This document shows, in pieces, positions 30,903-40,462 of a DNA stretch of 64,000 nucleotides. Where the stretch lies: the NCBI GenBank assembly GCA_029866155.1, contig JARWZW010000027.1, positions 62,001-126,000 on the forward strand, written 5' to 3'. Made by a program: the position numbers and the translations under genes. This DNA comes from Caulobacter sp. (lineage in GTDB: Bacteria > Pseudomonadota > Alphaproteobacteria > Caulobacterales > Caulobacteraceae). Every line of letters begins with the position of its first letter. Positions within the stretch are counted from its first letter, which is position 1. The notes under the pieces were generated by a model. That model was not told the origin of the DNA, searched no databases, and saw nothing but the letters and a program-made list of their open reading frames with translations.

Positions 30903-33455
30903 GAACCAGATGTCGTTGGCGGTCAGGTTCGTGTGGTTGCCCGACAGCCAGATCACGGCATCCACCGTGTCGTTATCATCGACATGGAGGTTCAGCACCG
31001 TGACGTTCTTGGCGGCATTGTAGCTGATCATGATGTCCCCGGCATGGGCGCCATCGCCGCCCAGATGGAATCGCTGGTCGCCGACCAGGGCCATGTTGGC
31101 GTCGATGCCGCTCAGATCGATCCGGTCGCCCCTGGCGAAGTCCACGATCTGGTCCTGCATCCCCTTGAGGGAATCGTTGACGCTGCCGAACACGAAGACA
31201 TCGTTGCCCCTGCCGCCGATCAGCCGGTCATTGCCCAGGCCGCCGACGATCATGTCATTGCCCTTGCCGCCGTTCAGGGTGTTGGCCATATCACTGCCGA
31301 CGATCATGTCGCCGAAGTTTGACCCGGTGACGTTTTCGAACGCTGCCGCAGCAACCACGCCTATGATGATCCCGGTGCTTCCTCCGGCGCGCAATTCACC
31401 CGTCTCAAGGTCAATGCTGACGCAACCGTTCAACTGCCTGAAATCAAGCGTATCGATTCCGTCCCCGCCGTCCATCACGACACCGGTCATGCTGCCGTTG
31501 ACCGTAAGACCGGTATCCGAAAAATTGAATTTGATCAGATCATTGCCGCCGTTGGCATAGACGCTGTCGCCCAGTCCGACATTGAGGAAGGTGTCAGCGA
31601 ACAGGCTCCCCACCAGGGTCTGACCCGCAGCGGTGCCGGTCAGGGTGACGGCGGTGTCCGGCATGCGGCCATAGACCAGATAGGTCTCGCCGGATTCGCC
31701 GCCGTTGGGGTCGGCCCCGAACCCGCCGATCAAGAGGTCGTCCAGGCCATCACCATTGACATCCCCCGCCGATGACACGCCCCGGCCGCCGGCCTGGTCG
31801 AACTGGTTGACGCCGTTCAGGATGAAGCCGTTGGTTCCATTCAGGGTGCTGACGTCGATACTGGCGCCAAAGCCGCCCATGGCGCTGGTGGCCTTTCCAT
31901 AGATGACATAGGCGATCCCGGCATAGGCGCCGTTGGCGCTGCCTCCCAGGTTGCCGATCAGGATATCGTCGAACCCGTCTCCATTGACATCCCCGGCCGA
32001 AGAAATGGGCGTGGTGTTGTTGCCGATCCCGGTGATCCGGAAGCCGTCGGTCGCCGTCATGGCGGCCAGATTGAGATTGGCGGCGAAGGGCGTGGCCTTG
32101 CCGAACACCAGATAGGCCGGGGCGTTCATGCCATTGCCGCCGCCGCTGATCACCATGTCGTCAAAGCCGTCGCCATTGACGTCTCCGGCATTGTTGACCC
32201 GCCGACCGCTGGAATCGTTCTGGGCGCCGCCGCTGAGGGTGAAGCCGTTGGTCCCGTTCAGGGTCGACAGGTCCAGATTGGCGGCGAACCCGCCCGCCTT
32301 GCCGAAAACGACATAGGCCTGGCCCGACTTGTCGCCATTGGGATCCGCCAGGGGCGCGCCGACGAAGATGTCGGCAAATCCGTCCCCATTGATATCGCCC
32401 GCTGCCGAGACCGACAGGCCAGCCTCGTCCCGGACATTGACGCCGGACAGCTTGAAGCCATTGGTCCCGTTCAGCGTCGAAAGGTCGAAGCTGGCCCCGA
32501 AGCTGGAGGCCTTGCCGAACACCACATAGCTGGCGCCCGAATAGGTCCCGTTGGGGGAGGCAAAATTGGCCCCGATGATCATGTCATCCAGGCCGTCGCC
32601 ATTGATGTCTCCGGCGCTGTCGCAGGAATAGCCGGTCTGGTTGCCGGCCGCGACCCCGGCCAGCTGGAACCCGTCCGTTCCGTTCAGGGCCGTCAGGTCG
32701 ACATCGGCGGAAAAGCCGCCGGACTTGCCATAGACCAGATAGCCGGCGCCGGAGGACAGGCCGTTGGGACTGGCCCCGTAGTTGCTGACAAAGACATCGG
32801 CAAAGCCGTCGCCATTGATGTCGCCGGCCGATGAGACGTTGAAGCTGGTCATACCGCTGAGGCGAAACCCGTTGGCGCCGTCCAGGCTGGTGGGCTCGAT
32901 CCGGCCATCGACCGAACCGTCCAGGGCGTCGAGGGCCGCAAGATTGGCGAGGCCGCCAAACACGACAAATCCGTTGCCGCCGCCGATGACGATGTCGGCG
33001 ACTCCGTCACCGTTCACGTCCTCCGCCGCCGCCACCCGGTAGCCCGACCGCTGGCCGGGTCCGGGACCGCTGAAGACATAGCCATTGGTTCCATTGATGC
33101 CCGACAGCTCCACCACCGCCGGGAAGCTGGCCAGGGTATGGAAGCCGCCGCCCTCGGCCGAAGGCGCGGAGGTTGCCGCCCGGCCGTCGCCCGAGACCGC
33201 CATGCGCTCCAGCGCCCGGGCCAGGGTGAAATCGGTCAGGCCCGGATCCACCGGCAGGAAGGTCTCTTCCTGCCGGCCGCCCGTGACGGTCATCCGGTCC
33301 AGAAAGCTGGCGCCCTGCCAAAGGCTGTAGCCGCCGTCTGTGACGGGGTTGCCCAGCGCTTCCCTGGCCCCGGCCCGGGTTCCGGCCAGTTCGGAAGCCG
33401 GATCCGAGCCGGCTTCGGCGCCCTGAAGTCCCAATGGCCTGGTCGCAATGAACAT
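30900..33455 (-). CDS. Secreted FG-GAP/RTX calcium-binding protein, type I secretion substrate
   Basis: 851 aa from ATG 33455, preceded by GGGGA. No N-terminal signal peptide. Seven FG-GAP repeats (about residues 135-600), each with a calcium loop such as AGDINGDGFADIFVG or AGDVNGDGFDDILIG, followed by the spacer DPNGxxSGxxYVVFGKA. A short RTX block follows near 780 (LNGGKGNDMIVGGLGNDRL, GGRGNDVFVFG), then a C-terminal region ending SGNHTNLTANDIWF that looks like an uncleaved type I secretion signal. Expected to be a beta-propeller extracellular protein; adhesion or surface binding is an inference. The stop overlaps repeat copy 3. Confidence 0.85.
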   Translation of the reverse strand: MFIATRPLGLQGAEAGSDPASELAGTRAGAREALGNPVTDGGYSLWQGASFLDRMTVTGGRQEETFLPVDPGLTDFTLARALERMAVSGDGRAATSAPSAEGGGFHTLASFPAVVELSGINGTNGYVFSGPGPGQRSGYRVAAAEDVNGDGVADIVIGGGNGFVVFGGLANLAALDALDGSVDGRIEPTSLDGANGFRLSGMTSFNVSSAGDINGDGFADVFVSNYGASPNGLSSGAGYLVYGKSGGFSADVDLTALNGTDGFQLAGVAAGNQTGYSCDSAGDINGDGLDDMIIGANFASPNGTYSGASYVVFGKASSFGASFDLSTLNGTNGFKLSGVNVRDEAGLSVSAAGDINGDGFADIFVGAPLADPNGDKSGQAYVVFGKAGGFAANLDLSTLNGTNGFTLSGGAQNDSSGRRVNNAGDVNGDGFDDMVISGGGNGMNAPAYLVFGKATPFAANLNLAAMTATDGFRITGIGNNTTPISSAGDVNGDGFDDILIGNLGGSANGAYAGIAYVIYGKATSAMGGFGASIDVSTLNGTNGFILNGVNQFDQAGGRGVSSAGDVNGDGLDDLLIGGFGADPNGGESGETYLVYGRMPDTAVTLTGTAAGQTLVGSLFADTFLNVGLGDSVYANGGNDLIKFNFSDTGLTVNGSMTGVVMDGGDGIDTLDFRQLNGCVSIDLETGELRAGGSTGIIIGVVAAAAFENVTGSNFGDMIVGSDMANTLNGGKGNDMIVGGLGNDRLIGGRGNDVFVFGSVNDSLKGMQDQIVDFARGDRIDLSGIDANMALVGDQRFHLGGDGAHAGDIMISYNAAKNVTVLNLHVDDNDTVDAVIWLSGNHTNLTANDIWF
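31680..33080 (-). repeat. Coding tandem repeats (seven FG-GAP units of about 190-200 bp)
   Basis: The bases encoding the seven FG-GAP units repeat with a period near 190-200 bp; the complement of GGCGACATCAATGGCGACGG recurs in each unit. Units remain in frame and differ mainly in the loops, so copy number could vary between strains by recombination. Confidence 0.7.
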
Positions 33456-33520
33456 GGCAGTCCCCAATTTCGGTTTCGGTCCGTCATGGTACTCTTAACC
33501 CTGAGTTTTGCGAGGTCATT

Positions 33521-33534
33521 CCCACGAACGTGGG
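33521..33534. promoter_or_regulatory. Perfect palindrome in divergent promoter region
   Basis: CCCACG-AA-CGTGGG between the FG-GAP gene (minus) and the next gene (plus). A 14-bp dyad of this kind in a divergent promoter is a reasonable operator candidate; regulator unknown. Confidence 0.4.
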
Positions 33535-33651
33535 TGTCATTCTCGCGGGGCGGGCTTTTGCTCCGGTCGCCACCTGGTCTAAGGGTCGGACAGCCCAAGG
33601 GGCGGCCGCGCCGGTGCGTGGCAAGGCTCATTCGCCAGAGGATCAGGTCCC

Positions 33652-34749
33652 ATGTCGCCAAGCGGCCCCGAGACCCAAGCATCTGTCCCGCCGACAGGCG
33701 CAGCCGGCGCTGGCGGCCTCGCCTTCACCAGCTCGCGGCAGTTTGAAAGCTGGCTGGCCGAGGTCGGGGCCAGCCTGGCCCTGACCACCTACCAGGCCGG
33801 CAAGCTGATCTTCATCGGGCTGGGCGAGACCGGACGCCTGTCCATCTTCGAGCGCAGTATTGACCGCTGCATGGCGCTGCACGCCCGGGGGGACGATCTC
33901 TGGGTTTCCTCGATCTGGCAGCTCTGGCGGTTCAGGGCCGTGCCCGGCGCCCCGGACGGAGCCTATCGCGCCCATGACCGGCTCTATACGCCGCGCCAGT
34001 CCTGGGTCACCGGCGACCTGGACATCCATGACCTTGAACTGGACCCCGGCGGCCGGCCGATTTTCGCCAACACCCTGTTTTCCTGTGTCGGCACGGTCAG
34101 CGACACAGACAGCTTCATTCCGCTCTGGCAGCCACGCTTCATCAGCCGGCTGGCGCCCGAAGATCGCTGTCATCTCAATGGCATGACCTTGAGGGACGGA
34201 GCGGTGGCCTATGCCACCGCCGTCGGGGCCTGCGACGCAGCCGATGGCTGGCGCGACCATCGCGCTTCCGGCGGGGTGGTCATTGATGGGCCCTCGGGCG
34301 AGGTGGCGGCCACGGGCCTGTCCATGCCCCACAGTCCGCGGCTGCATGACGGCCGCCTCTGGCTGGTCAATGCCGGAACGGGCGAACTGGGAACCCTCGA
34401 CCCGGCTTCGGGACAGTTCGATCCCGTGGCCTTCTGCCCCGGCTTCATGCGGGGCCTGTCCTTCATCGGACCCTGGGCCCTGGTCACCCTGTCCCTGCCG
34501 CGGGACAACCAGTCATTCCGGGGCCTGCCTCTGGATGACCGGCTGATCGCCGCCAATGTCGCAGCCCGCTGCGGCGTCATGGTGATCGACACCCGCAGCG
34601 GGGCTGTCGCCCATTGGCTGAGGATCGAGGGCGCGGTCACCGAACTGTTCGATGTGGTGGCCCTGCCGGGCGTTCGCCGCCCGGCGGCCGTAGGCTTCCG
34701 TTCTGACGAGGTGCGCCGCATCCTGTCGGTAGGCAGCGCAAACGCCTGA
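33652..34749 (+). CDS. TIGR03032/DUF4915-like protein
   Basis: 365 aa, no signal peptide. Starts with a flexible Gly/Ala/Pro stretch, then SRQFESWLAEVGASLALTTY and QAGKLIFIGLGETGRLSIFE, HARGDDLWVSSIWQLWRF, HDLELDPGGRPIFANTLFSC and CHLNGMTLRDGAVAYAT. These are the signatures of the TIGR03032 family, a predicted beta-propeller often found beside type I secreted repeat proteins. Divergent from the FG-GAP/RTX gene, which fits a partnership in its biogenesis, but that is inference. Confidence 0.75.
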   Translation: MSPSGPETQASVPPTGAAGAGGLAFTSSRQFESWLAEVGASLALTTYQAGKLIFIGLGETGRLSIFERSIDRCMALHARGDDLWVSSIWQLWRFRAVPGAPDGAYRAHDRLYTPRQSWVTGDLDIHDLELDPGGRPIFANTLFSCVGTVSDTDSFIPLWQPRFISRLAPEDRCHLNGMTLRDGAVAYATAVGACDAADGWRDHRASGGVVIDGPSGEVAATGLSMPHSPRLHDGRLWLVNAGTGELGTLDPASGQFDPVAFCPGFMRGLSFIGPWALVTLSLPRDNQSFRGLPLDDRLIAANVAARCGVMVIDTRSGAVAHWLRIEGAVTELFDVVALPGVRRPAAVGFRSDEVRRILSVGSANA

Positions 34750-34759
34750 TCCCGCTGGT

Positions 34760-35389
34760 TCAGTTGGCGGCCTGACCTTCGACCGGGATCATCACCTCGT
34801 TGCGGCGGGCGAACCCCAGGGTCCAGGGCGGATCATACTGGGCGAGGGCCGCAGGCCCGACGGCCTTCAGCTTCCGGGCCTTCATCCAGGCGGTCAGTTC
34901 AGAAGTCCGCTTGAGCCTGTCTTGGTCGCTGACCCAACCGGAAAACCGGATCACCGCGTACCGGACCGGCGCCTGCGGCAGCAGCCGGACCCTGGGATCG
35001 TTGGGCGCCGGCAGGCTGGCCAGACTGTAGCTGCGGGGCATGATGAACCTGACCACCCAGCCCTCCGGTGACGGCGACTGGGTGACGGGCGCCGTCATGG
35101 CGATCTTCTGACCCCCGGTCTTCGACTGCATGACCGGGGCGGTCATGGCGACCTTCTGGCCCCCGTCATTGCCGCCGAAGATATAGCCGGCCAGCAGCCG
35201 GAAGCCGCGACTGGCCGCCGTCGACTGGTCACCCTCCACCGTCACCTCGGCCACCACGAGGGCGGGATACTGCCGCACCTCGAAAGCGCCGTCCTGGGAC
35301 AGCCGCACGAAGGCTGGCTCTTCAACGGCCATGGCGGGACTCGCAATCAGGGTCAGAAACAACAACAGGACTGAGGCAACGACTCTCAT
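34760..35389 (-). CDS. SOUL heme-binding family protein, exported
   Basis: 209 aa with signal peptide MRVVASVLLLFLTLIASPAMA. The SOUL fold is visible in FEVRQYPALVVAEVTVEG, FRLLAGYIFGGN, RFIMPRSYSLASLPAPND and RYAVIRFSGW. The conserved KVAMTAPV motif is duplicated (QKVAMTAPVMQS then QKIAMTAPVTQS). Proposed to bind heme or porphyrin in the periplasm. It is the last host gene before the phage-like block on the left. Confidence 0.88.
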   Translation of the reverse strand: MRVVASVLLLFLTLIASPAMAVEEPAFVRLSQDGAFEVRQYPALVVAEVTVEGDQSTAASRGFRLLAGYIFGGNDGGQKVAMTAPVMQSKTGGQKIAMTAPVTQSPSPEGWVVRFIMPRSYSLASLPAPNDPRVRLLPQAPVRYAVIRFSGWVSDQDRLKRTSELTAWMKARKLKAVGPAALAQYDPPWTLGFARRNEVMIPVEGQAAN

Positions 35390-35440
35390 GGGGCTGGGTT
35401 CCGGGAAAACAGGGCCGGCGTGATGATCCGGTCCTGGGTA

Positions 35441-36673
35441 TTAACGTGGCGGAGGCGCTGGTGGTTCACTTCCGGGGGGCTGATCCGGTCTTTCGCCCCG
35501 GGTGGCCCGGTTCCGGACCTGCCGCCATGCGGGACTATCCAGACGGGCTTGCTGCTGCATCTGTCGCCAGTCGGCATAGTCTGCCGGCGTCAACCGGGCG
35601 AACTGAGCCCCAAGGTCCTCGCTGCGAAATCCCTCCAGATCCCCTGAAGCCAGGGCCTCCAGCCGCGCCAGGACGGCCGGATCGGAGGGGGCGTAGGGCC
35701 GTTCCGACCAGGCCTGGAAGGCAGCCTGCTGTCGTGAGGTCAGGGCCGCCCAGAGGTCGCCGGGCAGATCGGTCCAGCCTGCTCCCCGGGCCAGATGCTC
35801 CGCCGCTGCGGCCCAGGTCTGGTCTTCTGCGGCTTCAAGCGTCGTCCGGGCCCGTCGATGGGCGCTGGCCGCCGCTGCCCGGAAGGCCGACTGCCGTGCT
35901 GGGTCTGACCCTGCGGCCTCCAGGGCCAGCCGGGTCAGGGCTTCCGGCCTCTGCAACAGGGCCGGATCAGCCCGGCCCAGGTCGGCCAGCCTGTCGCGGG
36001 CGTCGCGCCGGACCTGCTCGGCCTGGATGCCGGTCGCCAACGCTTCCCTGACGCTGTCCGGCAACAGGGGTCCAGCGGCCTGCAGAATGGTCGCGGCCTG
36101 GTCCGGGTCCAGGGCGGTCAGGCCAAGAACAGACTGGTGATGGGCGCGGGACAGCAGGGCGCGTCCCTCTGCCCGGCGCGCTTCCGGACCAAGACCGGCG
36201 GCGGCGCCTCGGCCGTCCTGCTCGGCCAGGGCAGACGCCAGGGACAGGCGGGCGCGCTCCGGATCGAGCGGGATCAGCCGCTGAAACTCCGCCAGGGCGT
36301 GATCCTGCCGTTGCAGGGACAGGGCGGCTGCCGACCGGCTCAGGGCGGCACCGGACCTGGCCGCCCCTTCAGCCGTGAAGCCCGCCATGGCCGGCTGGCT
36401 GAGGTGGTCAAACCGCAGGCGCGCGCCCGCCGACAGGGCCTCGGCTGTCCGGACACGAAGTCCGGCCAGGTCCGCCATCGCCCTGTTCCAGGACCCGGGG
36501 CCGGCGTCCTCTGATCCGACCTTGTCCAGCAGGGACGTGGCGGACTGCCGGAACAGCAGATCGGCCTGTCTGGCCGCGAACTCATCGGCGGGGTCCGGGC
36601 CTTGCGTCTCCACCGGGACTCCCGGGCCACTGGATGGACCCGACCGACTCATCTGGCGTGGAATTCTCACCAT
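35441..36673 (-). CDS. Phage internal virion (core) protein, third in series
   Basis: 410 aa, Arg/Ala-rich and almost entirely helical (GSWNRAMADLAGLRVRTAEA, ALAEFQRLIPLDPERARLS), with a proline-rich end. Position after the gp13- and gp14-like genes corresponds to T7 gp15/gp16, proteins ejected into the cell wall, although here it is far shorter than gp16 and shows no transglycosylase motif that I can see. ATG 36673 overlaps the stop of the previous gene by 7 nt. It is the last gene of block 1. Confidence 0.6.
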   Translation of the reverse strand: MVRIPRQMSRSGPSSGPGVPVETQGPDPADEFAARQADLLFRQSATSLLDKVGSEDAGPGSWNRAMADLAGLRVRTAEALSAGARLRFDHLSQPAMAGFTAEGAARSGAALSRSAAALSLQRQDHALAEFQRLIPLDPERARLSLASALAEQDGRGAAAGLGPEARRAEGRALLSRAHHQSVLGLTALDPDQAATILQAAGPLLPDSVREALATGIQAEQVRRDARDRLADLGRADPALLQRPEALTRLALEAAGSDPARQSAFRAAAASAHRRARTTLEAAEDQTWAAAAEHLARGAGWTDLPGDLWAALTSRQQAAFQAWSERPYAPSDPAVLARLEALASGDLEGFRSEDLGAQFARLTPADYADWRQMQQQARLDSPAWRQVRNRATRGERPDQPPGSEPPAPPPR

Positions 36674-37107
36674 GACTGCGACCCCGTGCGGCCAAGCCAG
36701 GACAGGGCGTTGAGGCCTGTGCGCAGCCCGGTCAGGCCCCTGGGCTGGTCGGCCAGGCGACGGGCGCGGTTTTCAAGACCGATCTGTCCGACCTGGCCCT
36801 CATGTCGGGTGTAAAGGGCTTCCAGCTCGGCCAGGGCGGCGTCCTGGGCGGCGATCAGGCCGTTGGAGCCGCCGCTGCCGGCGCCACTTTCGGCCATGGC
36901 GACCGCGCGGGCCGCAAGCATCTGGCGATTGCGCCGGCGCAGGGTTTCCTCCTGCGCCGAGGCCTGGTCGCCCAGGGCGACCGCCTGCTGGCGGGCCTGC
37001 TGCAGCTCATGGGCCTGGCTGGCCGCCCTGGCCTGTCCGTCCGCCATGTCTCCCGCCACCCGGACCGCCGCTGTGGCCGCCGTGAGGACTGGTCCTATCC
37101 AGGCCAT
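36667..37107 (-). CDS. Phage internal virion protein, T7 gp14-like
   Basis: 146 aa. Starts with a hydrophobic-Ala N-terminus (MAWIGPVLTAATAAVRVAGD), followed by a helical region and the motif AMAESGAGSGGSNGLIAAQD, a Gly/Ser-rich segment seen in gp14-type core proteins that form the ejection channel in the outer membrane. One base separates it from the preceding gp13-like gene. Confidence 0.65.
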   Translation of the reverse strand: MAWIGPVLTAATAAVRVAGDMADGQARAASQAHELQQARQQAVALGDQASAQEETLRRRNRQMLAARAVAMAESGAGSGGSNGLIAAQDAALAELEALYTRHEGQVGQIGLENRARRLADQPRGLTGLRTGLNALSWLGRTGSQSW

Positions 37108-37108
37108 G

Positions 37109-37564
37109 TCAGCTCTCCTGTCTGTCGGGAATGATGTAGGCCCAGCGCTCGGCGTCGCCGCCGTCCTGGCAATAGGCCCGCATACGGCCCTCGCTGGAAA
37201 AGCCGAGCATGGCCGCCCAGCGCGCTGCGGGCGCAAAACTGCAGGCCGTCGCCGCCTCGATCCGGCGATAGGGCGAGGCCTGAAGATAGCGCCGGACCAC
37301 CCGGGTCGCGGCCAGCATGGCCGGTCCTGCGTCCTGCGCGAGCAGCGCCCAGGCCAGGCCGCGTCCGCCGCCCTGCTCCTGCACGCCGCCGCAGCCGATG
37401 ATCCGCTGCCTGACAAGCAGGCTCCAGGCCTCACCCGTCGCTTCCAGCGCCTGCAGGCTGTCCGGGCAGAGCTCGCCCTGCCAGGCGGCCTGGGCCGGTT
37501 GCAGTACCAGGGTCTCCAGATGCGACACCGCAAAGGGCAGGATCGTCAAGGCGTCATCCCTCAT
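37109..37564 (-). CDS. Phage GNAT-like internal virion protein, gp13-like
   Basis: 151 aa from ATG 37564, which lies 11 nt inside the end of the tail-tube B gene. The sequence GEAWSLLVRQRIIGCGGVQE and YRRIEAATACSFAPAARWAA, then MLGFSSEGRMRAYCQDG, follows the GNAT acetyltransferase fold (beta bulge and terminal GFxxEG motif). Podovirus internal protein A (T7 gp13) has this fold, and the position fits. An actual acetyltransferase activity is not shown. Confidence 0.7.
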   Translation of the reverse strand: MRDDALTILPFAVSHLETLVLQPAQAAWQGELCPDSLQALEATGEAWSLLVRQRIIGCGGVQEQGGGRGLAWALLAQDAGPAMLAATRVVRRYLQASPYRRIEAATACSFAPAARWAAMLGFSSEGRMRAYCQDGGDAERWAYIIPDRQES

Positions 37565-39815
37565 GGGTCGCCATTTCGGGAAACAGGGCAATCAGCGTGA
37601 AGGGAAAGACATCGTCGCCTTCCAGGGCGATCGTCGCCGCCCCGTCATACCCGCCGGGAAAGGTCTGGATCAGGTCGCCGGTCCAGAGGGCCGGGGCGGC
37701 ATCCATCCCTGAACCCGGCCTCCGGTACTGCAGCGGGTCGCAAGCGCCGGGAGCTGGGCCGAACCGCCCGCCAAGGCTCTCCAGCAGCCGCGCCGTCAGC
37801 CGGTGGATCCTCTTGGCCCGGCCCTGCGCCGTCCCCAGGGTCGCGCCGGCCTCCAGCGGCATCAGCTGGGCGCCATAGGGCGCCGCCAGACCCGCCACGA
37901 CCCGGCTGGCGGACCTGGCCAGGGTAACGCCCCCGCCGGTCACGGTCCGGTCCGGATGGGCTGCGCCATCGGTCTTCAACCGGATGACCTCGCCCTCCAG
38001 ATGATCGAGACCGTTCAGGGTCAGGGTCGGCGCGCCGTCATAGGTCAGGGCGCTGTTGGCATAGATGGCCAGGGCCTGGTCTTCACCCGGTTCATGCTCG
38101 GGCGCCAGGACCTCGACATAGCGCTGCTCCATGCCATTGATCAGACGTCGGATGATCAGCCAGACATCGTCGCGGCGACCATCAGGGGAAGGGATGACGG
38201 CGACGGATTCCACCGCCCCGCCCAGGCTGTGACGCCGCCAGGCCAGAACCTGCTGTTCCAGATTCAGGGTCAGGGCCTGCAGGCTGCCGTCGCTGCAGAC
38301 GCACCAGATGGATTCATGCGGGGTCTGCTGCCAGGCCATGGCGATGACCGGCGGGATCAGGCCGCGGTAGCGGTTGAGATCCAGGGCCTCGTAGCCGTCC
38401 TGACCGGGGACCAGCAGCCGAAGGCGCCGCCCCAGCTTCTAGACAAACACCACCCCGGCGCCCACAAGGATGGGTTCCACCCCCAGGCCGCCCCAGGCCG
38501 TCTCGGGGTTCTGCTGGGTGTTGCCGGGGCCATAGGGTTGCTGGCTGGTCTGCTGGCGCAGGCTGTGTTCGCCGCCATTGGTGCCGACCAGCAGCACCGA
38601 CCGGGTGGGCATGACCCATTCGACCGGGTTGCCCTGCACCGACTGGATGGACAGGACCACAGCGCAGTCCGCCAGCACCTCGCCATTTGCCCGGGCCTCG
38701 AAATTGGCGAAGTCGGCGGCCGTGGACTGCCAGACCTGCTGGCCGCGAAACCAGCTCAGCCGCTCCCGGAAGAAACAGACATTGTCCGGCCAGCCGGCAG
38801 CCGCCGACCAGGCGCCATGGGCCCAGCGATAGGTCGGCTGGCTGGCCAGCTGCCCGGGCAGGCGGGACAGCACTTCGCCCGTCGCCTCGGTCGGGCTGGC
38901 GACAGAGGTGATCCTCAGATGGCCATAGCCCGCATGGAGATACTCCCATTCCACGCCGATGGAGCCGACCGCCCCGTCGCCCTTCTGTTCCTCCCCGGTG
39001 CCGTCCCAGTAACGGCCCCTGGTATGGACCGGCAGCGCCTCGCCGCAGATGGCCGGCTTGTCCCCGGTGTCCACGGGCCCTGTCTGGGTGCAGCGGTAGT
39101 ACCGGAAATCGGCCCGCCGTTCGTCCCCGACGTCGGTGGTGGTCCGCACCTGCCAGGCCCGCACATCGGCGCCGTCCAGCAGGTCCAGCTCGAGGAGGCC
39201 GCCGACATGGCCAGGCAGGAAGACAGGACCGCTGGCCGTCAGGCTCACGGTCCCGCCGACACTGAAATCGCCCGCCGCCGAGACGGTCAGGGCCTCATCC
39301 CGGTTGCGGTCCCGGAAGGGGCCGCCGACCGGATGGAAGGGCGCCAGCACCCAGTCCAGGTTGCTGCGGCGGCTCAGGGTCATGGGCGGATGGCCGGCGC
39401 AGGCCAGGTAGACCACATCGCCGGACTGCTCGAACCGGATTCCGAAGCTGCCGTCGCTACGGGTCAGGTTGTCAGCCAGATAGGGGCTCTCGATTTCCAG
39501 GATTTCAGGTGAAACCCCGCCCGTCGTCAGTCGCCCGCGGTTGCGGAAGAACCGGACATAGCCTGGCCCGAACTCCAGCAGGAAGGCGTCGTCCTGGCTG
39601 AAGACAAAGGGCGCCAGCCAGCATCGGTCCGCGCTGTCCTTCACGGCCCCGACAAAGACGCTGCCCGCCGCCCTCTGCAGGGCGCCCTGGACCCGGGGGA
39701 TCAGGTTCTCGCAATGGCTCAGGCCGGTGCGCCAGGGCTCCAGGTCCGGCCGGCCGCCCATCAGGGGCGACAGTTCTCCGGCGTTGAAGGCGGTGATGGC
39801 GGGATTGGCTCGCAT
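37554..39815 (-). pseudogene. Tail tubular protein B interrupted by an in-frame amber codon
   Basis: Read through, 754 codons including stops, the size of podovirus tail nozzle/tail tubular B proteins. Codons 1-458 start MRANPAITAFNAGELSPLMG and end GAGVVFV; TAG at 38439-38441 stops the frame; reading continues in the same frame as KLGRRLRLLVPGQDGYEALD and then MAWQQTPHESIWCVCSDGSL to the end at 37554. The two parts are normally one polypeptide. A CAG-to-TAG change in one codon explains it. Possibilities are a pseudogene, suppression or readthrough, restart at ATG 38339, or a base error. Its end overlaps the next gene. Confidence 0.8.
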
Positions 39816-39852
39816 GGCTCTCTGGTCCTGGCTCGGGGATGGGGAAGGGCGG

Positions 39853-40428
39853 TCAGGACCGGACGGTCAGCCAGTCGCCGTCAGGGGTCAGTTCCGGCGG
39901 CGCCTCGATGGCGTTGACCCGGAAGGCCTCGCGCAGGGCCAGCTGATAATCGCGCGCCGCCGCCTCGGCCCGACTGCGGGACTGGGTCAGTTTTTCGGCC
40001 AGATCCATGGCGAGGCGACAGACCACGGCCTCGGCGAACAGCGGGTCCCAGGCCGCCACATCCACCACCCTCCGGACATAGCGGATGGACAGGGGCGCGG
40101 CGGCATTGGTCAGGATCCGGCCGCCTTCCAGGGCGAAGGCCCCGCCCGGCGCCGCCGGCAGGCCGACCACGTCGACCAGCTGAAGGCAGTCGGCGGGCAG
40201 GGGATACTGCCGGGCAAAGCCGAAGGGCGGCGCCACAGCCTCTGCCGGCAGCTGGGCCCGGGCCACGGCGAAATGCCAGCGGCCGGTCCTCAGGACCAGG
40301 TCGCGGACATCCTCGATCCGGCTGCGGATCCAGCGGGCCCTGTCATCTTCGTCATCGAGAGACAGGATGCCGCCCTGGCCCAGTCTTGCCAGGGCGGCGT
40401 TGCCAATGGCGGTCAGGGATGCCGGCAT
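39853..40428 (-). CDS. Tail tubular protein A
   Basis: 191 aa, the size of T7 gp11-type proteins (about 195). SLTAIGNAALARLGQGGILS, SRIEDVRDLVLRTGRWHFA, FGFARQYPLPADCLQLVDVV and SIRYVRRVVDVAAWDPLFAE are family landmarks. It forms the ring between portal and nozzle. Located between the capsid-side genes and tube B as expected. Confidence 0.85.
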   Translation of the reverse strand: MPASLTAIGNAALARLGQGGILSLDDEDDRARWIRSRIEDVRDLVLRTGRWHFAVARAQLPAEAVAPPFGFARQYPLPADCLQLVDVVGLPAAPGGAFALEGGRILTNAAAPLSIRYVRRVVDVAAWDPLFAEAVVCRLAMDLAEKLTQSRSRAEAAARDYQLALREAFRVNAIEAPPELTPDGDWLTVRS

Positions 40429-40462
40429 CGCGCCGCCTCCCCTTCCTGCACAGCTGCGGACT

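Noticed and set aside
37803-39512. Long plus-strand open frame opposite tail genes
   Set aside because: Composition is Gly/Gln/Arg shadow type; the minus strand has tail tubular protein B with domain motifs.
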